A DNA stretch of 64,000 nucleotides from an uncultured Saprospiraceae bacterium (lineage in GTDB: Bacteria > Bacteroidota > Bacteroidia > Chitinophagales > Saprospiraceae), in assembly GCA_938015435.1 (NCBI GenBank), contig CALLPN010000002.1:1-64000 (forward strand), written 5' to 3'. Below are positions 36,832 to 46,155 of the stretch, piece after piece. The position numbers were made by a program, and so were the translations under genes. The notes beneath the pieces are model-generated. The model ran no database searches, had not been told where the DNA came from, and was given only the letters and a program-made list of their open reading frames with translations. Every line of letters starts with the position of its first letter. The first letter of the stretch is position 1.

Positions 36832-37136
36832 AATCTTACTATTTAGATACAAGTATAAAGCTAATTAATTGTATTTGTCTGATTATTCTGAATAATCAGA
36901 TAATTTAGTAATTATACCTCCAAATTAAGCCTAGTGTTTCGTTGCTTACCACTCAAACTATATTTCTATTTCTTTTCTAATTGACGACAAAAAGCTTGTA
37001 TAATCTCTCAATAAGAGAATATACATGTCTAAGCTGACACTTTGCGACTCCATCGACCAGTGATATTTCTTAATATTATTAATGGATAATACTAAATACT
37101 TAAATGGAGATTATTCAAGATTTAAATTACGGTACC
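36832..37136. other. Divergent intergenic region with operator-like palindrome
   Basis: These 305 bases lie between the AbrB-like gene and the T9SS gene. The region contains the 23-bp palindrome given separately and AT-rich sequence; no other gene is supported. Confidence 0.55.
36878..36900. promoter_or_regulatory. Perfect 23-bp palindrome, probable operator
   Basis: Two perfect 11-bp arms, tctgattattc and gaataatcaga, flank a single central T. It lies 46 nt upstream of the AbrB-like protein gene, between divergent genes. Symmetry and position are those of a dimer-binding operator, most simply for the AbrB-like protein itself or another dimeric repressor. Confidence 0.65.
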
Positions 37137-39443
37137 ATGAAAAATACTTTTACTATAACCTTACTATTGATTAGCGCGATGATATATGCCCAAGATTGTA
37201 GTCCATTTACGGCTACCCAAGATCTCATTCAGGGCAATCTCAAACAAACCATATTACGAGGTAACGATGGCATGCTTAACCCACTTTATATCAAATCAGG
37301 AATAGGGCCAAAAGGAGATCTAGATAGTCGTACTTACGCTCCCTTAATGCGGTCTAGCAATATTTGGGCTGGGGGATTGACACCAAGTGGAAATATTAAA
37401 CTTGCAGCTGGGCAATACGATCAACAAGATTGGACACCCGGCCCTCTGGACGTTGACGGAATTACAAGTGCCAATATATGTAGCGCTTGGAATAGGATCT
37501 GGACAGTAACTAAAGAAGAAATAATAGAAGCTCGTTCAATTTTTAATAACAATGGAAACTGCGAAAATATTCCAGCCAACATTCTCAATTGGCCTGGACG
37601 AAATAACCCTAATCTTTCACTGCCTTTAATAGAATCAGCGAAAGCAGAATTTTGGGACGAAAATGGAGACGGGATCTACGATCCTTGCGAAGGTGATGTA
37701 CCCTTAGTTATAGCCGGAGGTTGTCACATTTTTAGCTTCAATGAAACCCTATCTCAGATACCAGGACAGATAAGTTATTATGTAATGAATGATAATGGCG
37801 CACCACACTTTACTAGCCAAGCTTCACCTCTACAAATGACTGTACATGTTCACAGCTTTACCTATAAATCCCAAGAAGCACAAGGAATCATTTTTCATAA
37901 ATACTCGATATTAAATCAAGGTTTTGAAGATACTAGAGATCTAAAATTTGGAGCTTGGTTAGATTTTAATGTTGGTTGCGCCAGTAATGATAAAGTAGGA
38001 TCTGTACCAAAACAAAATATGGTGTATGCCTATAATGGTGAGGACGACGAAAATTGCGGTGACAATAGTCTAAGTAATTCTAATACAATGGTAGGATACA
38101 GTTTTCTTTCAGGACCAAGAGGACCTTTCTTAGTGCTTGAAGGCAACGACGGTCAAGACTCTCTTGTAGCTCCTCCAATAGGAAGTGGAGATTTTGACAC
38201 ACTTATTTCTATTGGGATAGAAAACATTACGATACCCAATAATTGCTTGGTAGCTAATTCACCATTATTATGTGACCCAATAAATGATACTGATTTTTAC
38301 AATCTGTTAAATACTAGATCTTTTGATGGAATGCCTGTAAATGATATTGATGGAATACCTACCAAAACTATGTATGATGGTAATCCAGCTGACCCAAGTG
38401 AATGGTCTTCTTGCAATGACTTTTCTCAACAAGAAAACACGGCCATTATGGCGTTTGAAAACATACTAATGCAACCTCAAGCATATAATCAATTTTACTC
38501 AGCTACATTCTATACTGAAGATACGGAAACTGGATGTCCAGATGTAGCTTCCATAAAATATCAACAACGTAGAGCACAAAAGATTTATAATAATTGCTTT
38601 CATAATTTCAATGGACCACCTGCCCCAAATTTAAGAGTACTTTATAGTGATGATGGCAATGGTGTGACTTTAAATTTATTTGATATTCCTACAGAATATG
38701 TAGAGGCCGTACCCCAATCATTCAATCAAATGTTTACAGATCTTCAATATAGATTTGAGGGCGTAAAAGTTTATCAAGTTGCCTGCAAAAACTTTGATAT
38801 GACCGAGATTAACAACCCATTGATGAGTACACTCGTTTATCAAGGGGATATCACAAATGACATCATAGATATTACGAATTTTAGATCTGATTTTATTGAC
38901 GCAGACCAAACATGGATAGAAGATACTAAAGTTACAGGAGCTAATAATGGTATAGATACAGAGTTATCATTTACCTATGATTATATCAGAGATCAACCTA
39001 TTGATCAATCAGATGAACTATACTATGTCGCCTTATCCTATGGCTACAATAACTACGATGAATTTGATCCAATAGGATGGATAGACGATGACGGTACGCC
39101 ACAAGAAACTGGGCAGCAATATAGATATATTGAAACTACTTGCGGACTCAAAACAGTAGAGTCCGTGATTAGTGTATCAAGCACATCTTCGCCAAATGAA
39201 TCTGGTGTTTACGACTACATATATAACGATAACATTATCAATTTATTCAACATAGAAGAAGATCTCTCCTTACAACTTTTAACTATAGACGGAAAATCCC
39301 TAGAGCTATGGAATGCAAAAAAAGGAGACCATTTTACTTCACGTAATCTTGCTGAGCAATTAGCCAGTGGGTTATACATTCTCAACGTCACAGTAACTTA
39401 TAGCGGGCTCAATAGTTCGCATAAGTTGGTGGTGACTCAATAA
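37137..39443 (+). CDS. Secreted T9SS type A sorting-domain protein
   Basis: The 768-aa protein has a signal peptide (MKNTFTITLLLISAMIYAQ). The ATG at 37137 is preferred over 37104, which adds 11 residues before the signal. The N-terminal segment ILRGNDGMLNPLYIKSG...SSNIWAGGLTPSG resembles a family of large Bacteroidota secreted proteins of unknown function. A WDENGDGIYDPCEGD loop near 180 suggests calcium binding. The last ~75 residues (INLFNIEEDLSLQLLTIDGKSL...ASGLYILNVTV) are a T9SS tail. A degenerate copy of its final codons lies 150 bp downstream. Surface localisation is inferred. Confidence 0.83.
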   Translation: MKNTFTITLLLISAMIYAQDCSPFTATQDLIQGNLKQTILRGNDGMLNPLYIKSGIGPKGDLDSRTYAPLMRSSNIWAGGLTPSGNIKLAAGQYDQQDWTPGPLDVDGITSANICSAWNRIWTVTKEEIIEARSIFNNNGNCENIPANILNWPGRNNPNLSLPLIESAKAEFWDENGDGIYDPCEGDVPLVIAGGCHIFSFNETLSQIPGQISYYVMNDNGAPHFTSQASPLQMTVHVHSFTYKSQEAQGIIFHKYSILNQGFEDTRDLKFGAWLDFNVGCASNDKVGSVPKQNMVYAYNGEDDENCGDNSLSNSNTMVGYSFLSGPRGPFLVLEGNDGQDSLVAPPIGSGDFDTLISIGIENITIPNNCLVANSPLLCDPINDTDFYNLLNTRSFDGMPVNDIDGIPTKTMYDGNPADPSEWSSCNDFSQQENTAIMAFENILMQPQAYNQFYSATFYTEDTETGCPDVASIKYQQRRAQKIYNNCFHNFNGPPAPNLRVLYSDDGNGVTLNLFDIPTEYVEAVPQSFNQMFTDLQYRFEGVKVYQVACKNFDMTEINNPLMSTLVYQGDITNDIIDITNFRSDFIDADQTWIEDTKVTGANNGIDTELSFTYDYIRDQPIDQSDELYYVALSYGYNNYDEFDPIGWIDDDGTPQETGQQYRYIETTCGLKTVESVISVSSTSSPNESGVYDYIYNDNIINLFNIEEDLSLQLLTIDGKSLELWNAKKGDHFTSRNLAEQLASGLYILNVTVTYSGLNSSHKLVVTQ

Positions 39444-39452
39444 AATTCGAAG

Positions 39453-39565
39453 TGATCGGTAAGCTCGTAGAGATTGATGAGCACAAGTTTTGAAGTATAA
39501 AACTACATAGATACCAAAGAACTTTTCTGCTCATCAATCTCTCCTATCGTCGTGCTTACCGATCA
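39453..39565. repeat. Dispersed long inverted repeat, copy A
   Basis: Outer arms tgatcggtaagc (39453-39464) and gcttaccgatca (39554-39565), and inner arms gagattgatgagca (39470-39483) and tgctcatcaatctc (39528-39541), form a long imperfect hairpin. It starts 9 nt after the T9SS gene stop, between convergent genes. The left 36 nt (39452-39487) match the reverse complement of 53222-53257 at 35 of 36 positions, and the loops also share a CAAAGA segment. It is thus one of two homologous elements in opposite orientation. It may act as a bidirectional terminator or be a small palindromic mobile element. Confidence 0.88.
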
Positions 39566-39591
39566 GAATAAGGTATTAGTGTTAATAAATA

Positions 39592-39696
39592 TCAGATGAT
39601 TTTGGTGATCGATTATCGAGTGGATTATATGTAATTAATGTTACAGCCATACTTAGCGGATCGAATGGATCCCATAAGTTGATGATCACTCTATAA
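39592..39696 (+). pseudogene. Relic of a T9SS protein C-terminal tail
   Basis: In frame from about 39592 the sequence reads SDDFGDRLSSGLYVIN, then VTAILSGSNGSHKLMITL and stop TAA at 39694-39696. It aligns residue for residue with the end of the intact upstream gene (LASGLYILNVTVTYSG... SHKLVVTQ). There is no start, signal peptide or upstream body. It looks like the surviving 3' end of a duplicated T9SS gene, separated from the intact copy by the inverted-repeat element. Confidence 0.75.
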
Positions 39697-39724
39697 TAAT
39701 TGATAATAATAAGATTAGGGATTA

Positions 39725-40294
39725 TTAGAAATGCACTCCCAGATATCCATTAACAGTTGCAAAATTTAAACCCTCTCCCCAAGATGTTCTCATAAATGTA
39801 CCTATAGAAAGATGGTCAGTAATCTTGATTCCTAGATTAAGTTTCATACTAGTACTTAACAAATCAGATTTTCTTTCTTGGCCAATATAAGTATAGTTGC
39901 GATAAGGGCCGAAGATTCCATTCATGACTGGACCATAGTACATTCGGGTAGAATACCTTTCGTACCTTATTGTATTTCCAAACCCGAAACCATACGAGAA
40001 ATGCACTCTTGAAAAAAACGTATGTCTTCTACCTAGATTTATTCCTATATGAGAATGTCTATTTGCTCTCAGTTCACTATTTCGATGTTGCTGAAAAAAT
40101 AAGACCAATTCCCATTTGTCATTGATATCTAACATATAATCTATACCATATGTTAAACCTTCATCTCCTCCTCTGTAGTTAGGCTGACCCGAACTAAGTG
40201 TTAGTGTTGAATTAAAATCGTTAATGCTCGATTTTTTTTGCGCGTATAAGTTAAAACTAAGAAGGCTTAATAATAGTATGAATACACTTTTCAT
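39725..40294 (-). CDS. Outer-membrane beta-barrel-like protein, unknown function
   Basis: The 189-aa protein has a signal peptide (MKSVFILLLSLLSFNLYAQ). The rest is alternating-residue beta strands (LVLFFQQHRNSELRAN, HIGINLGRRHTFF, HFSYGFGFGNTIRYERY, MKLNLGIKITDHLSIGTFM) and ends in the aromatic GYLGVHF expected for a barrel closing strand. The size fits an eight-stranded barrel. No specific family is recognised. It is monocistronic, converging on the T9SS tail relic. Confidence 0.72.
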   Translation of the reverse strand: MKSVFILLLSLLSFNLYAQKKSSINDFNSTLTLSSGQPNYRGGDEGLTYGIDYMLDINDKWELVLFFQQHRNSELRANRHSHIGINLGRRHTFFSRVHFSYGFGFGNTIRYERYSTRMYYGPVMNGIFGPYRNYTYIGQERKSDLLSTSMKLNLGIKITDHLSIGTFMRTSWGEGLNFATVNGYLGVHF

Positions 40295-40517
40295 ATCGTT
40301 TGAATTTGTTTATAAACAAAGTACGAAAAGGCAATTTCCTTTATTAGGAATATTACAAAAATCAGGTTCCTGTTGTAGGAATAGTATACTGTCGATGCTT
40401 AAAGTATATCCAGATTGTAAAGCTTGCGCTTTGAAGAATAAGCTTATCAACCACTCAGCTGCATTTCGCGCGTAGGAATCTGTTTTATAAACTTATTCTT
40501 TCACTTCAACCTACTCA

Positions 40518-41720
40518 TTAAATACCTCTAATTCTAGCCCAAAGATCTTGAGCCATCTGTCCCATATCAGTACCTTCTGGAGGTCCACCTTGGGTTTTGA
40601 TCAGCTTGTAAGAACCATCCTTATTTTGCTCTATTGGAAAATTAAATATGAAATCATTCTCTGAATTCCCTTCTCCTCGAAAAGTACCATACCGCATATC
40701 GTTCAACTGTAGATTTCCATCAGATCGTTTCATAATTGTATAGTATCCATCACTAAACCAACGGAGCGTCTCTAGCACTTTATCATCTTTCGACGCATTA
40801 GCTATATAATGATGATTTTTGTCAAACTTTGAAAGCTTAAATTTTGGCTCTTTGTCCATCAAAGAATACTGACCATGATAGTATCCATCCTCCGTCTCTG
40901 CAACACCCGACCACAAAATATTATTTAGGATAGAAGGCGAAGTAAAGAATCTAGAGTACTCGATATTTTCAGCAATAAGTGTGTCTTCCATTACTTGATT
41001 GACACGAAACTTATTGTACAATGTGAAACACATATAAAAGCTACTTAAAATAATGCCGGTCCATACAAGTTTCTTTCTGATCGGCTTAGATCTATGATAA
41101 AAAGCAGCTATTATTAATGGAATTACAAACAGCAAAGTATACACTGGATCAGCTACTGATATGTTACTGATGGCTGCTCGATAATTAGAGAATGGTGCAA
41201 ATAACTGTGTTCCATATGCCGTAAATGTATCGAGTATCGGATGCGTAATCAACCCCCAAAAGAATAACCATTGCCAATCTCCCAAGCTTGCTTCTGGCCT
41301 TGTAAAAGCTGGTCTGTTGAATCTCTTATAAGTTAGATAACTACCTCCTATACCTATCGCTAATCCAAATACAATTTTGACAATACTTAGATCTCCTATA
41401 AACAAAAACACGGATGCCGCAGCTAGAGATAAAGCGATCCATCCAGTCATACCGATTGGTTTATGAAATTGACTTTCGTACATTCTATGCACTAGCCATC
41501 CAAAAAGAAAAGCGCCTACGATAGAAAATAAAAAAGAATGTGAAATACCTCTGTGAAATGCTAAAGAGTCTATCTCTGACATCCATAGATTACCGATGAC
41601 ATCGAGATCAGGAATCGTCCCAGCAATAGCTCCCCATACCATGGCACGGTTTCCTATTTTTTTTCCTAAGACTGCATCTCCTGCTGCCGCACCGAGTACG
41701 ATCTGCGTGATACTATCCAT
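40518..41720 (-). CDS. Membrane-bound metal-dependent hydrolase (YdjM/DUF457 family)
   Basis: The 400-aa protein starts MDSITQIVLGAAAGDAVLG and contains GTIPDLDVI, LAFHRGISHSFLF and HPILDTFTAYG. These His/Asp motifs and about eight membrane segments match the YdjM-type family of predicted inner-membrane metal hydrolases. The C-terminal ~120 residues are an extra soluble domain beyond the core family. Its start overlaps the rnc 3' end by 8 nt, so it is third in the fabF-rnc operon. The substrate is unknown. Confidence 0.85.
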   Translation of the reverse strand: MDSITQIVLGAAAGDAVLGKKIGNRAMVWGAIAGTIPDLDVIGNLWMSEIDSLAFHRGISHSFLFSIVGAFLFGWLVHRMYESQFHKPIGMTGWIALSLAAASVFLFIGDLSIVKIVFGLAIGIGGSYLTYKRFNRPAFTRPEASLGDWQWLFFWGLITHPILDTFTAYGTQLFAPFSNYRAAISNISVADPVYTLLFVIPLIIAAFYHRSKPIRKKLVWTGIILSSFYMCFTLYNKFRVNQVMEDTLIAENIEYSRFFTSPSILNNILWSGVAETEDGYYHGQYSLMDKEPKFKLSKFDKNHHYIANASKDDKVLETLRWFSDGYYTIMKRSDGNLQLNDMRYGTFRGEGNSENDFIFNFPIEQNKDGSYKLIKTQGGPPEGTDMGQMAQDLWARIRGI

Positions 41721-42465
41721 TGGCTGATTCTGGTTCTAGTGTATTGATAGCAAATATTTTTACTGCTTTTTTAGATGCAGTTTGCTCTGCAGATTTTTTA
41801 TTGAAATCTTCCGCTGTAGAGACTTTTTCACCGTCCACAATGACAGCCACTTTGAATCTATCTCTCTTATCAAGTTTAGTTTTAGCAAGCACCTTATATC
41901 CAACTTGCTTGCCATGCTTTTGGCACCACTCAAGTAACATACTCTTATAGTTGTCATCGGCTCGCTCTAACGCATGGATATCAAGATATTTCATGAGTAC
42001 ACTCCGTATAACGTAGTGCTTCGTTTTATTATATCCGAACTCTATATATATCGCTCCTACTAAAGCCTCAAGCGCATTACCCAACATGGAATGACTCATA
42101 CGACCTTGTGTATACTCTGAAAGTACAACATCGAGACCCATGCGATCTGCAATCAGATTTAGCGTCTTACGCTTTACGATCTTAGATCTCATTTTAGTAA
42201 GGAAACCTTCATCCTTATTCGGATATTTTTTGAAAAGATATTCCGCAACTATAGTTGATAATATTGCGTCACCGAGATATTCCAAACGCTCGTTATTACC
42301 ATTATGCCCATCACCATTATTCATAGACTTGTGGTAAAAAGCTAGACGGAATATATTAAGCCGAGCAGGCACAAAACCTATAATCGGTTTGAGCTTTCTA
42401 GCAAGATTTTTATCCGCAGAAAAATAGTAATTGTATATCTGTCTTATTGGTCTAGTTATGAGCAC
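41713..42465 (-). CDS. rnc: Ribonuclease III
   Basis: The 250-aa double-strand-specific endoribonuclease has the signature NERLEYLGDAILSTIVAEYLF near 79-99 with catalytic Glu and Asp, and a C-terminal dsRNA-binding domain (about 175-245) ending SAEQTASKKAVKIF. It processes rRNA precursors and structured mRNAs. The start is GTG, overlapping the fabF stop by one base as TAGTG, a termination-reinitiation arrangement. The last codons overlap the downstream hydrolase start by 8 nt. The fabF-rnc linkage is common in Bacteroidota. Confidence 0.95.
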   Translation of the reverse strand: MLITRPIRQIYNYYFSADKNLARKLKPIIGFVPARLNIFRLAFYHKSMNNGDGHNGNNERLEYLGDAILSTIVAEYLFKKYPNKDEGFLTKMRSKIVKRKTLNLIADRMGLDVVLSEYTQGRMSHSMLGNALEALVGAIYIEFGYNKTKHYVIRSVLMKYLDIHALERADDNYKSMLLEWCQKHGKQVGYKVLAKTKLDKRDRFKVAVIVDGEKVSTAEDFNKKSAEQTASKKAVKIFAINTLEPESANG

Positions 42466-43709
42466 TAATTGTATTTCTTAATTACCACAGAACAGTTATG
42501 TCCTCCAAATCCGAATGTATTACTGATCACAGCATTTATCTTTCTTTCTTGAGCTTCGTTAAATGTAAAATTGAGCTTATTGTCGAGATCCGGATCATCT
42601 GTTTGGTGATTGATCGTCGGAGGTATTACACCATCCCTAAGTGCTACTATTCCTGCTATAGCCTCTACAACTCCAGCTGCCCCAAGTAAGTGACCTGTCA
42701 TAGATTTAGTAGAACTAATATTCAAATTATAAGAATGATCGCCAAATACATTTTTGATCGCTTTGGATTCAGCCACATCTCCAAGGGGAGTGGATGTACC
42801 GTGTACATTTACGTAGTCGATATCTTCTGGATTCATCCCTGCATCTTTGAGCGCACGCTTCATTACATTGGTTGCTCCTAACCCATCTGGGTGTGGTGCG
42901 GTCATGTGATATGCGTCAGCCGTCATACCTGCTCCTGCTACTTCGGCTAATATATTAGCACCTCTAGCTTTAGCGTGTTCATATTCCTCTAAGACCAATG
43001 CTCCTGCACCTTCTCCCAACACAAATCCATCTCTATCCTTATCAAAAGGACGAGAAGCCGACTGCGGATCATCATTACGTGTAGAGAGTGCCTTCATAGA
43101 AGAAAATCCTCCCATACCCGCTTTAGTCACTGCTGCTTCCGATCCTCCACAGATCATTACATCCGCTCTACCATACTTAATATAGTCAAACGAATTGGCA
43201 ATCGCATTAGTAGAACTAGCACATGCTGAGACAGTCGCATAATTAGGCCCTCTAAATCCGTACTTAATAGATATAAGCCCTGGAGCGATATCTATAATCA
43301 GCTTCGGAATAAGAAATGGACTATACTTAGGCTCTCCAGTACGGAGTGCTGCTTCTTCGATATCTTCCTCTATAGTCTTAAATCCTCCTATTCCACTACC
43401 CCAAATCACTCCTACTTCATCCAGATCTACTTTCTCTAGATCAAGACCAGACATTTTTATCGCTTCATCAGCAGCTACTATTGCATACTGAGCAAATGGA
43501 TCCATTCGACGAGCCTCACGACGATGTATAAATTCTTCAACTTCAAACCCCTTCACCTCACAGGCAAAGCGAGTTTTGAAGAATGAGGCATCATACCTTG
43601 TAATTGGGGCTGCTCCGCTAACTCCATTCTTTAGTGCGTTTGCATATGCCTCATAAGTATTACCTATTGGTGTGAGTGCTCCTATGCCTGTAATTACTAC
43701 TCTTCTCAT
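42465..43709 (-). CDS. fabF: Beta-ketoacyl-ACP synthase II
   Basis: The 414-aa condensing enzyme elongates acyl-ACP with malonyl-ACP in fatty-acid synthesis. The active-site Cys163 is in TVSACASSTNAI, with the catalytic histidines in NVHGTSTPLGD (about 300-310) and KSMTGHLLGAAG (about 336-347). Length is standard. It heads the fabF-rnc-YdjM-like operon. acpP, its usual upstream neighbour in this group, is not present in the 230 bases before it. Confidence 0.95.
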   Translation of the reverse strand: MRRVVITGIGALTPIGNTYEAYANALKNGVSGAAPITRYDASFFKTRFACEVKGFEVEEFIHRREARRMDPFAQYAIVAADEAIKMSGLDLEKVDLDEVGVIWGSGIGGFKTIEEDIEEAALRTGEPKYSPFLIPKLIIDIAPGLISIKYGFRGPNYATVSACASSTNAIANSFDYIKYGRADVMICGGSEAAVTKAGMGGFSSMKALSTRNDDPQSASRPFDKDRDGFVLGEGAGALVLEEYEHAKARGANILAEVAGAGMTADAYHMTAPHPDGLGATNVMKRALKDAGMNPEDIDYVNVHGTSTPLGDVAESKAIKNVFGDHSYNLNISSTKSMTGHLLGAAGVVEAIAGIVALRDGVIPPTINHQTDDPDLDNKLNFTFNEAQERKINAVISNTFGFGGHNCSVVIKKYN

Positions 43710-43743
43710 ATAGTGTGCTACTACGATTTGTTGAAATAGAGTG

Positions 43744-43751
43744 CAAAGATA
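43744..43751 (-). promoter_or_regulatory. Candidate -7 element (TATCTTTG) for fabF
   Basis: On the minus strand TATCTTTG is an exact TAnnTTTG match 34 nt before the fabF ATG. A -33 box was not evident. Confidence 0.5.
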
Positions 43752-43941
43752 AGGTATATATGTAATTACCTGTGTTCTGAGGGTACATTATTGGTCTTAG
43801 AAGTTAGCAAACTGAGTATTAAGCAGACTTGGTTAGCGTAAAATTACTCCCGCTAAGTATTTTTAACTAATAAATCCTTCTTAGTCTTACTATATTAAAA
43901 TGTGTTCAAATTAACAAAAACACCATAAGTCAAATAGCTCT

Positions 43942-44243
43942 TTAATCATCCAAACCTTTTACAAATTGTCTTCCAGCCCTGCCCAATTGTACTTGAAATG
44001 TCGTTTTCTCACTACTACACCTAATCATGTAATTTGTAATCACTCCTAAATGATCCGTAAGCGCATATGCAACCTGCATCTTCCCTTTGTTGAGCAATAG
44101 ATTAGTATTGGCCCAAAATTGAAGTCTCCTTTTTGCTCCATCAGAGGTATGTTATGAATACTATGCTCGTAGTAAATTAGGCTGCAAGCCGTTAGCAAGC
44201 CTAAAAAGATAACCACTATAGATGATAGATTTATTATTACCAT
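43942..44243 (-). pseudogene. Frameshifted and internally deleted lipoprotein paralog
   Basis: The first frame reads a lipoprotein signal ending LGLLTACSLIYYEHSIHN, then PLMEQKGDFNFG, clearly a copy of the neighbouring lipoprotein genes. Near 44115 the frame shifts by one, after which the family sequence resumes as ANTNLLLNKGKMQVAYALT, then HLGVITNYMI. It then jumps to a fragment resembling the C-terminal part (TTFQVQLGRAGRQFVKG) and ends at TAA 43942-43944. Roughly 130 internal residues found in the intact 44266 copy are missing. Both a frameshift and a deletion make this a true pseudogene rather than a sequencing slip. Confidence 0.82.
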
Positions 44244-44265
44244 TTCGAATTAGATAAACGTGAGA

Positions 44266-45066
44266 TTAAAATGGCGAAGAAATAATACCCCTGGGCTGGC
44301 TAATTCTTTTTGTTAGTTCTTTCTCACTTCCACTTTCTTGGAGTTTTCTAATGTCAATATATATGCCGCATGTCAAGTAGTGGCTTCTTAATCTTCTTTC
44401 ACGCTCGGCAATTTGTCTCCCACCGGTTCCTAATTGCGCTTGAAACTTTATGCCATCCATACCAAACCGAGCCGTGATAGCGTGTTCGATGAAGTTATAA
44501 CTATCTTTAGCCGACAATACGTCTTTTTGTAATTCGGAACCATAGATGAGATCCCCATCAAGATTACTGAAATTTAATCTGGTTGGTTTGATGGAATATG
44601 CAAGATCAAGACCCTTTTCCTTCAGCCCAAAATTTAATTGCAATGCGTACTTAGTCATCAAGCCTGCCAAACTTTCTGAATCTCCCCTAAGATCTGTAAT
44701 GTAATTCTCAAAAGAGCCTCGACCTACAAGTGCATACGCTTCTAATGCAATCTTTTCATGGGGGTTGTGAAAAAATCCGACTCCCGCCTCAAACATCTGA
44801 GTAGTTCGAATATCTGAAATATCATTTTCTGTAAGATATTTTTTTATCATGTAATTTGTAATTACACCAACATAATCGGTGATCGCGTAAGAAGCTTGTA
44901 CTTCTCCTTTATTCAAAATCAAATTTGCCGAAGCACCAATATTAAGATCCCCTTTCTGCTCCATCAGAGGTACATTATGTGAACTGGGTTCGTAATATAT
45001 AGGACTACAACTAGACGTCAACCAAACAATTGTAATTAGTGCTAGTATTACTTTAATCATTTTCAT
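44266..45066 (-). CDS. Lipoprotein paralog 1 (SCSPxYY family)
   Basis: The 266-aa protein has a lipoprotein signal (MKMIKVILALITIVWLTSSC) and the mature start SPIYYEPSSHNVPLMEQKGDLNIGA, followed by alternating beta strands like an outer-membrane barrel. The start at 45066 gives the same signal length as its paralog at 45215-45937; the open frame extends to 45084. Similar proteins are frequent in Bacteroidota with no known function. It follows the paralog 148 nt downstream, with a decayed third copy next, so the group arose by tandem duplication. Confidence 0.8.
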   Translation of the reverse strand: MKMIKVILALITIVWLTSSCSPIYYEPSSHNVPLMEQKGDLNIGASANLILNKGEVQASYAITDYVGVITNYMIKKYLTENDISDIRTTQMFEAGVGFFHNPHEKIALEAYALVGRGSFENYITDLRGDSESLAGLMTKYALQLNFGLKEKGLDLAYSIKPTRLNFSNLDGDLIYGSELQKDVLSAKDSYNFIEHAITARFGMDGIKFQAQLGTGGRQIAERERRLRSHYLTCGIYIDIRKLQESGSEKELTKRISQPRGIISSPF

Positions 45067-45214
45067 TTTTTGTTGATTGTACAAGGAAAAATATTGAATG
45101 TGATTTAGACTAAGAAAAAATATTTCAAAGGCAATTAGTGTTATAGTAGCGTCTTATAGGATATAAAATTTAGAGGACGATGGACTTAAAATCAATCCAA
45201 ATTTTGAACAGATA

Positions 45215-45937
45215 TTAATTATTTCCAAAAAAATTAAAGTTGATAAACATTCCTACGGCTAAATAATTAGATCTTTTACCAAAACGAGATTTATCGTCTA
45301 CACTTGAACTACCAGCCTGAGCTTGAAGCTTGAAACTTTTGAATCCCAATCGAGCGATAAGCGCACTTTCAATCAGAAATAATTCATCATTTTGATTTAG
45401 AAAATCGATTTGATTTTCATTTTCAAACTTTAAATCTCCTACAATATTTGAATAATGGATATAGGTTGGCTTTACTGAGATTGCAAATTCCAGAATTTTA
45501 TTTCGAAAGCCAAAATTGCCTTGTATCGCGTATTTATTAATGTCAGCTGTCAAATCACCACCAGTTTCCTGAGAATCAGAAAACGAATGTTCCAAAGAAC
45601 CTTTACCTGCGATAGCGAAAATCTCTAAGACTGCCGTTTTGGATGCTTTAGAATAATATCCAATACCAAATTCAGTCATATTACCCTCCCCAAAATTTCC
45701 AGAAGCGGACTCTTTAATATCCATATAATTTAGTAGTACTCCAATATTTTTGGAAGCTGCGTATGAGACTTGAAGATCTTTCCCTGCTTCAAAATTTCTA
45801 GACCCTTGAATTGTCAGATCTCCTTTCTCTTGCATTAGAGGTACATTACAACTATTGGGAGCGTAATAAACTGGACTACAGCTAACTAAAAGCATACAAG
45901 TACAGATAACAGCAAGTAACAATTTGATCGTTTTCAT
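45215..45937 (-). CDS. Lipoprotein paralog 2 (SCSPxYY family)
   Basis: The 240-aa protein begins MKTIKLLLAVICTCMLLVSC, then SPVYYAPNSCNVPLMQEKGDLTI, with beta strands across the remainder (LQVSYAASKNIGVLLNYM, TEFGIGYYSKASKTAVLEIF) and a terminal YLAVGMFINFNFFGN typical of a barrel end. It is homologous along its length to the 44266-45066 protein. Surface or periplasmic location is inferred from the lipobox Cys. Function is unknown. Confidence 0.8.
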   Translation of the reverse strand: MKTIKLLLAVICTCMLLVSCSPVYYAPNSCNVPLMQEKGDLTIQGSRNFEAGKDLQVSYAASKNIGVLLNYMDIKESASGNFGEGNMTEFGIGYYSKASKTAVLEIFAIAGKGSLEHSFSDSQETGGDLTADINKYAIQGNFGFRNKILEFAISVKPTYIHYSNIVGDLKFENENQIDFLNQNDELFLIESALIARLGFKSFKLQAQAGSSSVDDKSRFGKRSNYLAVGMFINFNFFGNN

Positions 45938-46155
45938 TTCTGATAGTTATTTGATTGGATCAAATGTTAGAAATGAATTGAGTAAATTTAGGAAAATAAT
46001 GAAAAACCGATTCCTAAAAAAGGAATTTTCGCTGAAATGATACCAATAGAGAATTGAATGATTAAAAACCAAGTTTCAATTGAACTATCATATCAAGTAA
46101 AATCCAAAAGTCATGCATAACTTAGGTCGACTAGTATATTAATTAAATTTTCGTA

